Part shown: piece after piece, positions 37,666-45,842 of the stretch | How the letters are laid out: each line of letters starts with the position of its first letter | Numbering within the stretch: the first letter of the stretch is position 1 | Assembly (NCBI GenBank): GCA_023386955.1 | Contig: JAEWIS010000039.1 | Coordinates: 124,001-188,000, forward strand | Source: Bacillota bacterium | GTDB taxonomy: Bacteria > Bacillota > Bacilli > Paenibacillales > NBRC-103111 | Direction: 5' to 3' | Length of the DNA: 64,000 nt | Notes under the pieces: generated by a model | Databases searched by the model: none | What the model was told of the DNA's origin: nothing | What the model saw: only the letters and a program-made list of their open reading frames with translations | Translations under genes and position numbers: made by a program

Positions 37666-38256
37666 TCAGGCTCCAGCCTTCAGCCGGCTGATCAGCCGGG
37701 CCAGGGCTTCCTCGATTTCATGGGCCGTTTCCTCATAGTCCCGCTTGGACCCGCCGAAGGGATCGGCAATATCGAAGTCAGGGGCAGCCAAATGCAGGCG
37801 CACCAGACGCTCCCGCTCCTCGGTAGTAATGGGCTGGCCCAAGGACTTCTTCAGCTCCAGCTCGGATTGAAGGGCGGCCCGCTCCTCCAGCACACCCAAG
37901 CGGAATGGATCGTCCATGGTATATTCCTTCAGGGTGTACACCTTCTCCACCGCGTCGGGATGTGCGGCGATCACCTGCTGCTTGTGGAACATGGTCATGG
38001 TGAGGATCAAATCCGCCCAGCGGATCTCCTCCTTGCGCAGATAACGGGAGGTCCCCATTCCCTCCCCCGCCCCCTTCTTGTGCAGGATCTCCTCGGAATG
38101 GCGGGATACGGGTGCTCCGTCATGCGCCGTAACGCCGGCAGAGCGGACCTCCAGAGACAAACCCTCCCGTTTGGCCATCATCCGGCACAGCCCCTCGGCC
38201 ATCGGGCTTCTGCAGGTGTTGCCCGTACAAACGAAAAGGATACGTGTGATAGCCAC
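37666..38256 (-). CDS. ywlE: protein-arginine phosphatase YwlE (low-molecular-weight phosphatase family)
   Basis: Removes phosphate from phosphoarginine residues placed by McsB in the CtsR/ClpC stress pathway. 196 residues, longer than the usual 150. The P-loop is CTGNTCRS (Cys10-Ser17); Thr14 is the residue known to select phosphoarginine over phosphotyrosine in B. subtilis YwlE. The general acid loop is near DIADPFGGSKRDY. GTG start with AGGAGG upstream. The ribosome binding site abuts a two-hairpin repeat (separate entry). Confidence 0.9.
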   Translation of the reverse strand: MAITRILFVCTGNTCRSPMAEGLCRMMAKREGLSLEVRSAGVTAHDGAPVSRHSEEILHKKGAGEGMGTSRYLRKEEIRWADLILTMTMFHKQQVIAAHPDAVEKVYTLKEYTMDDPFRLGVLEERAALQSELELKKSLGQPITTEERERLVRLHLAAPDFDIADPFGGSKRDYEETAHEIEEALARLISRLKAGA

Positions 38257-38263
38257 CGGAAAA

Positions 38264-38357
38264 ACCTCCTAAAAGTTTTTCGCCAGAAAAACTGGCTTCG
38301 TAAGGATACGCTAGGTTTTTTTGTGCCAGCAAAAAAATTGGCTTCGTAAGCATGTGC
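38264..38357 (-). repeat. hairpin/linker repeat modules in front of ywlE
   Basis: Two modules: hairpin AGTTTTTC-gcca-GAAAAACT (38274-38293), linker GGCTTCGTAAGGATACGC (38294-38311), then hairpin AGGTTTTTTTGTG-cca-GCAAAAAAATT (38313-38339) and linker GGCTTCGTAAGCATGTGC (38340-38357). On the ywlE coding strand the first hairpin is followed at once by TTTAGGAGGT, the ribosome binding site. Same family as 14811-14860 and 19305-19508. Confidence 0.8.
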
Positions 38358-38390
38358 TTTTATTTTGGCGCCATGCTGTTGCCATTTATT

Positions 38391-38951
38391 TTACATGAGG
38401 AAGCGGATGCCGAACAAGAGCAGAATGAGCCCGCCCAGCGCTTCCCCGTATTCGCCTACCCAGGCGCCCACCCGGCGGCCCAGCAGCAGCCCCAGCACCG
38501 ACATGAGCCCGCCGAAAAAACCGAAGATCAGCACCGTCAGGGCGATATCCGAGGAAAACATCCCCAGGGACAGGCCCACACTGAACGAATCGATGCTCAC
38601 CATCAGGGCAAACAGCAGGATGCCCCAGAAGCTCTTCTGGTCCAGCACCACTGAAGAGCTGCCCCGCAAAGCGCTGTACAGCATATGGGCTCCAAGCACA
38701 ACCAGCAGAGCCCCCCCGGCGGTTGTGGCCACATTGCCCAGCAGGGAGCTCACGTAATTTCCCATGAACATGCCCATCAAGGGCATCAGAATATGAAAAA
38801 GTCCGATGACAAAGCTGACCTTGGCAATATTCACCAACCGGATGCCGCGAAGTCCCATTCCGATTCCCATGGAAAAGGCGTCCATCCCCAGAGCTATTGC
38901 CATCATCACAATGGTTATCAATTGTCCCAGCTCAACAAAACCCCAATACAA
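38391..38951 (-). CDS. mntP: manganese efflux pump MntP
   Basis: Six-helix exporter protecting against excess Mn(II). 186 residues with the paired motifs ALGMDAFSMGIGMG and VSIDSFSVGLSLGMF, whose aspartates are essential in the family. Start is TTG at 38951 with GGAGG 8 bases upstream; the ATG-less start follows a strong hairpin (38965-38999). B. subtilis ywlD equivalent by position between ywlC and ywlE. Confidence 0.93.
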   Translation of the reverse strand: MYWGFVELGQLITIVMMAIALGMDAFSMGIGMGLRGIRLVNIAKVSFVIGLFHILMPLMGMFMGNYVSSLLGNVATTAGGALLVVLGAHMLYSALRGSSSVVLDQKSFWGILLFALMVSIDSFSVGLSLGMFSSDIALTVLIFGFFGGLMSVLGLLLGRRVGAWVGEYGEALGGLILLLFGIRFLM

Positions 38952-38964
38952 TGCCGATCCCTCC

Positions 38965-38999
38965 TGTCCGCATACTCCCTTACTTACTGTATGCGGACA
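38965..38999 (-). promoter_or_regulatory. 11-bp perfect hairpin at the mntP ribosome binding site
   Basis: On the minus strand TGTCCGCATAC, a 13-base loop, then GTATGCGGACA is followed directly by GGAGG of mntP. There is no T run, so it is not a terminator. It could shield or present the ribosome binding site, or be a protein operator. No yybP-ykoY or MntR-box sequence was recognised. Confidence 0.5.
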
Positions 39000-39015
39000 A
39001 CCGTGGGATCATGTC

Positions 39016-40119
39016 CTAAACCTCCAGCACCCGGCCTCCCGCTGCCTTCCGCAGGCGGTTCATAATCGCCAGGCCGATCTCCTCCTCGGGGTACCCTTCG
39101 GCAAAAGCACAACCAATCCCCGCCTCATCCATCCGGCGCAGGGCGGCGAACAGTCCGGCGGCAGCGGCGGACAGGTCCCCGAGGGAACCGCAGGGGATAA
39201 CCAGATCTGCCGCCTCGCGGTACAATGACGCATGCTCCTCGGGAGCCAGCACGGCAGTTTTTTCCCCGTTCCCGCGGGCATCGTCCAACCCCCGGCGGAT
39301 CGCCTCCGCCACTGCAGAGACATCGCTCCCCTGCACAATAGTCAGCCGGGCCTGCGGCGCATAGTGGGTGTACTTCATCCCCGGCGCCCGGGGGCGGAAG
39401 GTTTCCACACCACCGCCCTCCGATACAGACGAGGCACCCTCCGCCCTCTCCGGGCGGCCTTCGCCCTTGACAACAGGGGCACCGGAAACCTCCGCCAGCT
39501 GGCGCAGCGTAATGCCTCCCGGCCGGAGCACATGGACCCGGCCTTCCGCATCCACCTGTACCACCGTGGATTCCAGCCCGACGCCTGTGGCGCCACCATC
39601 CAGCAGCCCGTCGATCCGGCCGTCCAGATCCTCCCGGACATGCTCCGCCAGGGTGGGACTGGGCCGGCCGGAGCGGTTGGCACTGGGAGCCGCCACCGGG
39701 CAGCCGGAGGCCCGGATCAGGGAAAGCGCCACCGGATGGTCCGGCATCCGGATGCCCACCGTGTCCAGACCCGCCGTCACCAGCGGGGACAGCACGCCCG
39801 GACGGCTGGGCAGCACCAGGGTCAACGGTCCCGGCCAGAAGGCCTCAGCCAACCTCCGGGACACCGGATCTACCGCAAGAGCCAGCTCCTCCAGCATGCC
39901 CATCCCGGCAATATGGACGATCAGGGGATTGTCCGAGGGACGGCCTTTGGCGGTGAAGATGCCCTCCACCGCCTGTGATTGGCGGGCGTCCGCCCCCAAC
40001 CCGTATACCGTTTCCGTGGGAAACGCCACCAGCTTGCCCTGGCGCAGCAGCTCCGCCGCCTCTTGAACCGCACCCGACTCCGGAGAGCAATCCGGCGGGA
40101 CTTGCCAATACTTGGTCAT
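39016..40119 (-). CDS. tsaC: threonylcarbamoyl-AMP synthase (Sua5/YwlC)
   Basis: Makes threonylcarbamoyl-AMP for the t6A37 modification of ANN-decoding tRNAs. 367 residues: the YrdC domain (about 20-205) with FPTETVYGLGADA, GRPSDNPLIVHI, FWPGPLTLVLP and APSANRSG, and a C-terminal Sua5 domain (about 245-367) as in archaeal and Bacillus long forms, opening with APGMKYTHYAPQA. Start unclear: ATG 40119 and GTG 40122 both lack a good ribosome binding site. B. subtilis ywlC is at the same place. Confidence 0.92.
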   Translation of the reverse strand: MTKYWQVPPDCSPESGAVQEAAELLRQGKLVAFPTETVYGLGADARQSQAVEGIFTAKGRPSDNPLIVHIAGMGMLEELALAVDPVSRRLAEAFWPGPLTLVLPSRPGVLSPLVTAGLDTVGIRMPDHPVALSLIRASGCPVAAPSANRSGRPSPTLAEHVREDLDGRIDGLLDGGATGVGLESTVVQVDAEGRVHVLRPGGITLRQLAEVSGAPVVKGEGRPERAEGASSVSEGGGVETFRPRAPGMKYTHYAPQARLTIVQGSDVSAVAEAIRRGLDDARGNGEKTAVLAPEEHASLYREAADLVIPCGSLGDLSAAAAGLFAALRRMDEAGIGCAFAEGYPEEEIGLAIMNRLRKAAGGRVLEV

Positions 40120-40223
40120 CACATTCGCTCATTTCTCATTTTGGATTGATGCCATTATAGCGCCAACGGAGGCAGCTTGTCACGGCCGCCTCCGTCTGCA
40201 ATCCATATCCTCACGCCCATCCT

Positions 40224-40943
40224 TTAAGCGAATAAGCTCTTCACCTTGTCCCACAGGTAGAAGCGCACCTTCTTCTTTCCGGTGCCTTCCCCCGCATCCA
40301 CCGTGTCCTTTTCTGCAGAGGCCTGCTTGACGGTTTTCCCGGAGAGGGAGGGTTTAGCCTTGTCCACACTGGCGGTCTGTTTTTTCACGGCCTCCATCTT
40401 GGCCTTCTCTTCAGGGGAACGGCTGCTTGCAGGCACGGCCTCCCCCTTTTCCCCATCCACAAAGCACAGGGCAGGAAACAGCACGCACCACCAGTTTTGC
40501 CCGGCGCCTTGGCCGATGGTGACCCGGAGCGCCTCATAATCGCCGGCCGGATACACCTTGTTGCCGTACATTTTGGCAGGAAAGGGGACTACCCCCAGCT
40601 CTACCTGATGCGAATATGTATAACCGTAGCGGGCGAGCTCCCGTTCTACCACCTGGGAGAGCTCAGGCAGCTTGGCGCGGATGAGAATGCGGGCGTCTTC
40701 CAGATTATCCGGGTCTAGCACCCAGCCGTTCATTTCCTCCACAATCGCATCGCGGACATGCCGCTTCAAAACCTGATCCTCCGGGGAATCGGAGTTGGCC
40801 AGAATACGCAGCCGGATGGATTCCTGGGGAATGACCGCATCCACCACGGCAGCCTGTGCCCGGTTATGCTCCCATGTAACCAACAGAAAGATAAGTGCCA
40901 ATGCCAGATAAATGGATGATGTCCAGGAATACCGTTTAACCAT
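40224..40943 (-). CDS. spoIIR: stage II sporulation protein R
   Basis: Forespore-secreted signal that activates SpoIIGA to process pro-sigma-E. 239 residues: N-terminal membrane/signal helix (about 9-23), then the SpoIIR domain with SIRLRILANSDSPEDQVLKR and GQGAGQNWWCVLFPALCFVD. The C-terminal 70 residues are Lys-rich and end in KKKVRFYLWDKVKSLF, usual for the family. GAGGCGGC precedes the ATG. No clear sigma-F promoter was picked out. Confidence 0.94.
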   Translation of the reverse strand: MVKRYSWTSSIYLALALIFLLVTWEHNRAQAAVVDAVIPQESIRLRILANSDSPEDQVLKRHVRDAIVEEMNGWVLDPDNLEDARILIRAKLPELSQVVERELARYGYTYSHQVELGVVPFPAKMYGNKVYPAGDYEALRVTIGQGAGQNWWCVLFPALCFVDGEKGEAVPASSRSPEEKAKMEAVKKQTASVDKAKPSLSGKTVKQASAEKDTVDAGEGTGKKKVRFYLWDKVKSLFA

Positions 40944-41046
40944 GCCGCCTCATTCCTTTGCTATAAGCTTCTATGGCATCAGTATGTCCTCTGAAACTAT
41001 CATTTATACATGGCCGCTCCAAAATACTAGAGTCTGTTTACATGTA

Positions 41047-41232
41047 AGCGCCAAACAATGTATGCTATTGAGCCATTTCGCCCCATTTTCACCGGATAGC
41101 ATACCTAAAATGATTGCTATTCCTCTATTTCCGGCGTTGTAGAAGCTCATTTCTTCATATAGCATACATTTTGTGTATGCTATTTTAAGTTTTGGCCCCC
41201 TATTTTCGAAATAGCATACTTTTGCTGTTCGC
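41047..41232. repeat. palindromic GCATAC repeat set between spoIIR and the HD-GYP gene
   Basis: Four elements related to ATAGCATAC/GTATGCTAT, alternating in orientation at about 41047, 41094, 41162 and 41209, so two adjacent hairpins with start spacing 47 in each pair. The third element is itself a palindrome, GCATACATTTTGTGTATGC. Sequence differs from the TAACGGAC sets but element length and pairing are alike. The rest of 40944-41396 has no gene; CCCACCC-rich sequence at 41262-41310 is unexplained. Confidence 0.8.
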
Positions 41233-41396
41233 TATCATTCCCGGTTATTATCCATCCGCCCATCCCCGCTCCCACCCTACCCTCAACCCAAGGATCCCCC
41301 CCACCCCATCATGCTTGAAAAAAACAGGCCTTCTTCCATTATGATACATTCAGCCCATGTTCCTTCCTGCGTTACCCGCTATAATGAAATTGTCGA

Positions 41397-42437
41397 ATGT
41401 TGTACATTTTTCGGGCTGAGGTGGCGCAATTGGAGGAGCTGACAGGGCAACGACTGAAGCATGACATCATAACCGGCACCGGCATGGTCCTGGTGCCCGC
41501 CGGCACCGTATTGAACCAGGAGCACCTCCGGCTGCTCCGGCTGCACCGGATTTCCGCAGAGGAGCTGCGCTTCTCCGAGGAGCGGCCGCAGCCCATGTTC
41601 CCCACGGCCGAAACCGTCAAACAAGCGGCAGATTATTCGAAGCATATGTTCCAGCAGATCCGGTTGAAGAAGAAGATACCGCTCCTGGACATCAAGCATG
41701 AATTTATTCCCTTGGTTCGCCAGGCGGCGGAGGACCCGGATCTGTTCCGGCTCTTCGAGACGGTGCGGGCGAAGGATGAGTATACCCACCAGCATAATGT
41801 GGGCGTCAGCGTCCTCTCCACCATGCTGGGCAAATGGTGCAAGCTGGATGAGCAGGAGCTGAATCTCCTGGCCTTGGGCGCGACCCTTCATGACGTAGGC
41901 AAAATCCACATCCCTGACGACATCCTCAACAAACCCGGCAAGCTGACGGCCAGCGAATTTGAGGAGATGAAGCGCCATACCATATACGGTTACGAAATGC
42001 TGAAGGAAGTAGTAGGGCTGAACCCCCGTGTAGCGTTTATGGCTCTGCAGCACCATGAACGTGAGGACGGCAGCGGCTATCCGCTGAAGCTGAAGGGTCC
42101 CCAAATCGACAAGCTCAGCCGGATTGTCGCGGTGGCCGACGTTTTTCATGCCATGTCATCACATCGGCCTTACCATACACCCTTGCCATTCCATGAGCTC
42201 ATCAGCCAGATGCGCCTTGGCATCTTCGGGGAGCTGGACCCCCACATGGTTTCCCTGTTTCTCAAAAATCTCCTGGGCAGCATGATCGGCAAGCAGGTGC
42301 TCCTGTCCGACGGGCGGTACGGGGAGGTTGTTTACATCAATCCCCACGAGGAAACCTATCCTCTGGTAAAGGTGGACAATCTATTTGTAGATCTGAGCCG
42401 GGAACGAAATCTGCGGATCAGCAAAATCATCATCTAA
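41397..42437 (+). CDS. HD-GYP domain protein (probable c-di-GMP phosphodiesterase)
   Basis: 346 residues; N-terminal DUF3391-like or linker region (1-115), then the HD-GYP domain with TLHDVGKI (HD at 165-166), HIPDDILNKPGKLT and HHEREDGSGYP (GYP at 227-229). HD-GYP enzymes cleave c-di-GMP to pGpG or GMP. No membrane helix or receiver domain. TATAAT at 41379-41384 is so close to the ATG at 41397 that translation may instead start at TTG 41430, which has GAGGTGG before it. It is inserted opposite to its neighbours between prmC and spoIIR. Confidence 0.88.
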   Translation: MLYIFRAEVAQLEELTGQRLKHDIITGTGMVLVPAGTVLNQEHLRLLRLHRISAEELRFSEERPQPMFPTAETVKQAADYSKHMFQQIRLKKKIPLLDIKHEFIPLVRQAAEDPDLFRLFETVRAKDEYTHQHNVGVSVLSTMLGKWCKLDEQELNLLALGATLHDVGKIHIPDDILNKPGKLTASEFEEMKRHTIYGYEMLKEVVGLNPRVAFMALQHHEREDGSGYPLKLKGPQIDKLSRIVAVADVFHAMSSHRPYHTPLPFHELISQMRLGIFGELDPHMVSLFLKNLLGSMIGKQVLLSDGRYGEVVYINPHEETYPLVKVDNLFVDLSRERNLRISKIII

Positions 42438-42468
42438 TCATGCACCGGCGGAATCCGCCTAACATGCC

Positions 42469-42529
42469 AAAAAAGCCCTCCTTACCGGCAATCCCCAACG
42501 GGGCGCTTCCGGCAGGAAGGCTTTTTTTT
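42469..42529. terminator. bidirectional terminator between the HD-GYP gene and prmC
   Basis: AAAAAAGCC.TCCT.CCGG pairs with CCGG.AGGA.GGCTTTTTTTT, with an internal stem CCCC-aac-GGGG. T runs on both strands between convergent genes. Confidence 0.88.
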
Positions 42530-42552
42530 CTAAAATAGTATCGATCAGTCCC

Positions 42553-43440
42553 TTAGTCCCTTTCGGCCAGCACATGCCGTTCAATTCCCGCCAAGTCCTT
42601 CACTATGCCCACACGGTCAAACACTCCCAGCTCCCGCAGCAGAGCAGCCACGTCAGAGGCCTGGCCCATGCCTACCTCGAAGCCGACCAGTCTCGGCTTT
42701 ACCGGCTGCGAAGCCAGCTGCTCCGTCAGCCTGCGGTAGAAGTCCAGTCCGTCGTCGCCTCCGTCAAGCGCCAGGTGGGGCTCGAAATCCCGCACCTCCC
42801 GCTGCAGGTCGGGCAGGTCGCTGCTTTTGATGTAGGGCGGGTTGGAGATCACAATATCCGGAGAAAGCCCCGCGGCATAAACAGGAGCCAGCAAATCCCC
42901 CTCCAGGAAGCGGATCCGTCCGGCGGCGCCGTTCAGCTCGGCATTCCGTCGCGCCAGCTGGAGAGCCGTGTCGGAGATATCCACCGCGGCAATCTCCCAA
43001 GACGGGCAGTGAACCGCCAGAGTCACCGGAATGACTCCACTCCCTGTTCCGATGTCAACCGCCAAGGGCTGCCGTCCGCTTCCCTCCGGACACAGGCGTT
43101 TTCCCCGGTACATGATCTCCTGCACCAGAATTTCCGTCTCCGGACGGGGAATCAGCACAGCCGGAGCAACCTGGAAGGTCAGCCCGTAGAAGCCCTCCGA
43201 CCCGATAATGTACTGCACCGGCTCCCCGCCTGCGCGGCGGGAAAGCAGCCGCTGCCAATCCAGCTCCAGGTCCTCCGGGAACGGGTCCTGCCAGTTCAGG
43301 TACAGCCTGGTTCTGGACCAGCCCAGCAGATGCTCCAGCAGGAGCTGCCCGTTCTGAGCCGGCTCATCCACCCCATGCCGCTTCAAAAAAGAGGAAGCCT
43401 CTACATAGGCTTCCCGGATTGTTTTTCCTGTTGCGTCCAT
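42553..43440 (-). CDS. prmC: release factor glutamine N5-methyltransferase
   Basis: SAM-dependent enzyme that methylates the GGQ glutamine of RF1 and RF2. 295 residues: N-terminal helical recognition domain and a Rossmann domain with VDIGTGSGVIPVTLA and the catalytic SNPPYI. Its ATG overlaps the prfA stop, so the two are co-translated with the enzyme's substrate encoded immediately upstream. Confidence 0.96.
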   Translation of the reverse strand: MDATGKTIREAYVEASSFLKRHGVDEPAQNGQLLLEHLLGWSRTRLYLNWQDPFPEDLELDWQRLLSRRAGGEPVQYIIGSEGFYGLTFQVAPAVLIPRPETEILVQEIMYRGKRLCPEGSGRQPLAVDIGTGSGVIPVTLAVHCPSWEIAAVDISDTALQLARRNAELNGAAGRIRFLEGDLLAPVYAAGLSPDIVISNPPYIKSSDLPDLQREVRDFEPHLALDGGDDGLDFYRRLTEQLASQPVKPRLVGFEVGMGQASDVAALLRELGVFDRVGIVKDLAGIERHVLAERD

Positions 43441-44513
43441 TAAGCGGACTCCCCTTTATCCAGCTGATCCGTTTGACTGGCGATGGTCAAGGCGGAGATA
43501 ATCTCCTCCATATCACCGTTCAGCACGGAATCCAGCCGGTGCAGCGTTAGGCCGATCCGGTGGTCGGTTACCCGGCTTTGCGGATAATTATAGGTTCTGA
43601 TCCGCTCGCTCCGGTCTCCGGTGCCCACCTTGCTCTTGCGCTCTGCGCCCATTTTTTCCATTTCCTCTTGCATGAACTTGTCGTAAATCCGGGCACGCAG
43701 CACCTGCAGCGCCATTTCCTTATTGGAGTTCTGCGACTTGCCGTCCTGGCATGTTGCCACAATCCCAGTCGGGACGTGGGTGACCCGCACCGCCGACTTG
43801 GTGGTGTTAACCGACTGTCCGCCCGCTCCGCTGGAGCAGAAGGTATCTACGCGGATATCGCTTTCCTTGATCTCCACTTCGATTTCCTCCGCCTCCGGCA
43901 GCACGGCTACCGTAGAGGTAGAGGTATGGATCCGTCCACCCGATTCCGTGGCGGGAATCCGCTGTACCCGGTGGGCGCCGCTTTCGAACTTTAGCTTGCT
44001 GTACGCGCCTTTGCCGGAAATCATGAAGATAACTTCCTTAAACCCGCCCAGATCATTCAAGCTGGCCTCCAGAATGTTGGTTTTCCAACCCTGGGCATCC
44101 GCGAATTTGGTGTACATCCGGTAGAGGTCGGCAGCGAACAGGGCTGCTTCGTCACCGCCTGCGGCGCCGCGGATTTCCACAATGACGTTTTTGTCGTCGT
44201 TGGGGTCCTTAGGCAGCATCAGCACCTTGATGCACTCCTCCAGCTCTTCCTTGCGGCCAGCCAGTTCATCAATCTCCAGCTTGACCATTTCCTTCATTTC
44301 ATCGTCCAGCTTCTCGTTCTGCAACGCCTTTGCATCATCCAACTGGGCACAGACAGCCTTGTATTCATTAAACGCTTCATACGTCTCCTGCAAATCCGAC
44401 TGTTCCTTGGAATACTCCCGAAGCCGCTTGGGATCAGCGGCTACATCCGGGTCGCATAACAGCTCGCTCAGCTTGTCATACCGGTCGGCAAGAGCCTGAA
44501 GTTTGTCCAGCAC
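43440..44513 (-). CDS. prfA: peptide chain release factor 1
   Basis: Terminates translation at UAA and UAG. 357 residues. Seen: the PAT anticodon-like tripeptide at 187-189 (RIPATESGG), which distinguishes RF1 from RF2, and GGQ at 231-233 ([10 protein letters not shown]). Starts with GTG, with GGAGG 8 bases upstream. Confidence 0.97.
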   Translation of the reverse strand: MLDKLQALADRYDKLSELLCDPDVAADPKRLREYSKEQSDLQETYEAFNEYKAVCAQLDDAKALQNEKLDDEMKEMVKLEIDELAGRKEELEECIKVLMLPKDPNDDKNVIVEIRGAAGGDEAALFAADLYRMYTKFADAQGWKTNILEASLNDLGGFKEVIFMISGKGAYSKLKFESGAHRVQRIPATESGGRIHTSTSTVAVLPEAEEIEVEIKESDIRVDTFCSSGAGGQSVNTTKSAVRVTHVPTGIVATCQDGKSQNSNKEMALQVLRARIYDKFMQEEMEKMGAERKSKVGTGDRSERIRTYNYPQSRVTDHRIGLTLHRLDSVLNGDMEEIISALTIASQTDQLDKGESA

Positions 44514-44582
44514 GCGTTACACCTCCTGTAGGTCCGTAATTTCCGTTTATTTGATCCGGCCAGGCCATCTTGAAGACATGCC

Positions 44583-45683
44583 CTACACATTAAACCGGAA
44601 GTGCATAACATCGCCATCTTGTACTACATATTCCTTGCCTTCCAGACGCAGAAGTCCTTTTTCCTTGGCGGCGTTCATGGAGCCGTTGACGGTCAGATCC
44701 TCGTAGCCTACTACTTCCGCCCGGATAAACCCGCGCTCGAAGTCGGAGTGGATCACACCGGCAGCCTGAGGAGCCTTCATGCCCTTGCGGATAGTCCACG
44801 CCCGGACCTCCTGTACCCCTGCCGTAAAGTAAGTGTACAGGCCCAGAAGCTTATACGCGCCGCGGATCAGACGGTCCAACCCGGATTCGGACAGCCCCAG
44901 CTCCTCCAGGAACATGGCCTTGTCCTCACCCTCCAGCTCGGCGATTTCGGATTCGACCTTGGCACTGATCGGCACCACCTCGGCACCTTCCTTGGCGCCG
45001 AATTCCCGCACAATCTGCACGTAAGGGTTGCCGTCGGCGTTGGCCGCTTCCCCTTCGCTGACATTGGCGGCGTACAGCACCGGCTTCATAGTAATCAGGT
45101 GGAAATCCCGCACCATCAGCCTTTCCTCATCCGTCAACTCCACACTGCGGGCGGGCTGATCGTTATACAGAGCTTCCTTGATCCGCTCCAGCATTTCCAC
45201 CTCAAGGGCTACCTTCTTGTCGCCGCCCTTCAGATTCTTGCGGGACCGTTCCAGACGCTTCTCCACCGTTTCCACATCTGCTAGGATCAGCTCCAGGTTG
45301 ATGGTTTCGATATCGCTAAGCGGGTCCACCTTGCCGGACACGTGGGTAATGTTCTCATCCTGGAAACAGCGCACCACATGAACAATCGCATCCACCTCAC
45401 GGATATGAGCCAGGAACTTGTTCCCCAGGCCCTCACCCTTACTGGCGCCCTTCACAAGACCGGCGATATCGACAAATTCGAAAGCGGTGGGCACTATCCG
45501 GTTGGGAGTTACAATCTCGGCCAGCTTCTGGAGACGCTCGTCCGGCACTTCTACTACGCCCACATTGGGATCAATGGTGCAGAACGGGTAATTGGCGGAT
45601 TCCGCCCCGGCTTGGGTAATTGCATTGAACAACGTCGATTTGCCCACATTGGGCAGCCCGACAATACCTGCTTTTAACGCCAT
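44583..45683 (-). CDS. ychF: YchF/Obg-like ATPase
   Basis: Universally conserved P-loop NTPase that prefers ATP and binds ribosomes. 366 residues. Seen: GLPNVGKST at 9-17, [34 protein letters not shown] and a C-terminal TGS domain (about 280-366) ending HFRFNV. The G4 position reads NVSE rather than NKxD, as expected for this ATP-specific family. Confidence 0.97.
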   Translation of the reverse strand: MALKAGIVGLPNVGKSTLFNAITQAGAESANYPFCTIDPNVGVVEVPDERLQKLAEIVTPNRIVPTAFEFVDIAGLVKGASKGEGLGNKFLAHIREVDAIVHVVRCFQDENITHVSGKVDPLSDIETINLELILADVETVEKRLERSRKNLKGGDKKVALEVEMLERIKEALYNDQPARSVELTDEERLMVRDFHLITMKPVLYAANVSEGEAANADGNPYVQIVREFGAKEGAEVVPISAKVESEIAELEGEDKAMFLEELGLSESGLDRLIRGAYKLLGLYTYFTAGVQEVRAWTIRKGMKAPQAAGVIHSDFERGFIRAEVVGYEDLTVNGSMNAAKEKGLLRLEGKEYVVQDGDVMHFRFNV

Positions 45684-45842
45684 CTATAAACAACTCCTAG
45701 ACTATTGTTAGTTTGTATAAAAGGATACCACAGTTTAACCTTTATATTATACACTTCCGGGCAGGAGAAATAAAATAAACCTTTTGCATTTATGGAGGAA
45801 ATATACAGAGGATGGGAAAAGCGGCAGCCCAGTATCGCTTTT

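Noticed and set aside
41035..41056. Catabolite response element (cre) at TGTAAGCG
   Set aside because: The second half does not fit the cre consensus and the site belongs to the palindromic repeat set.
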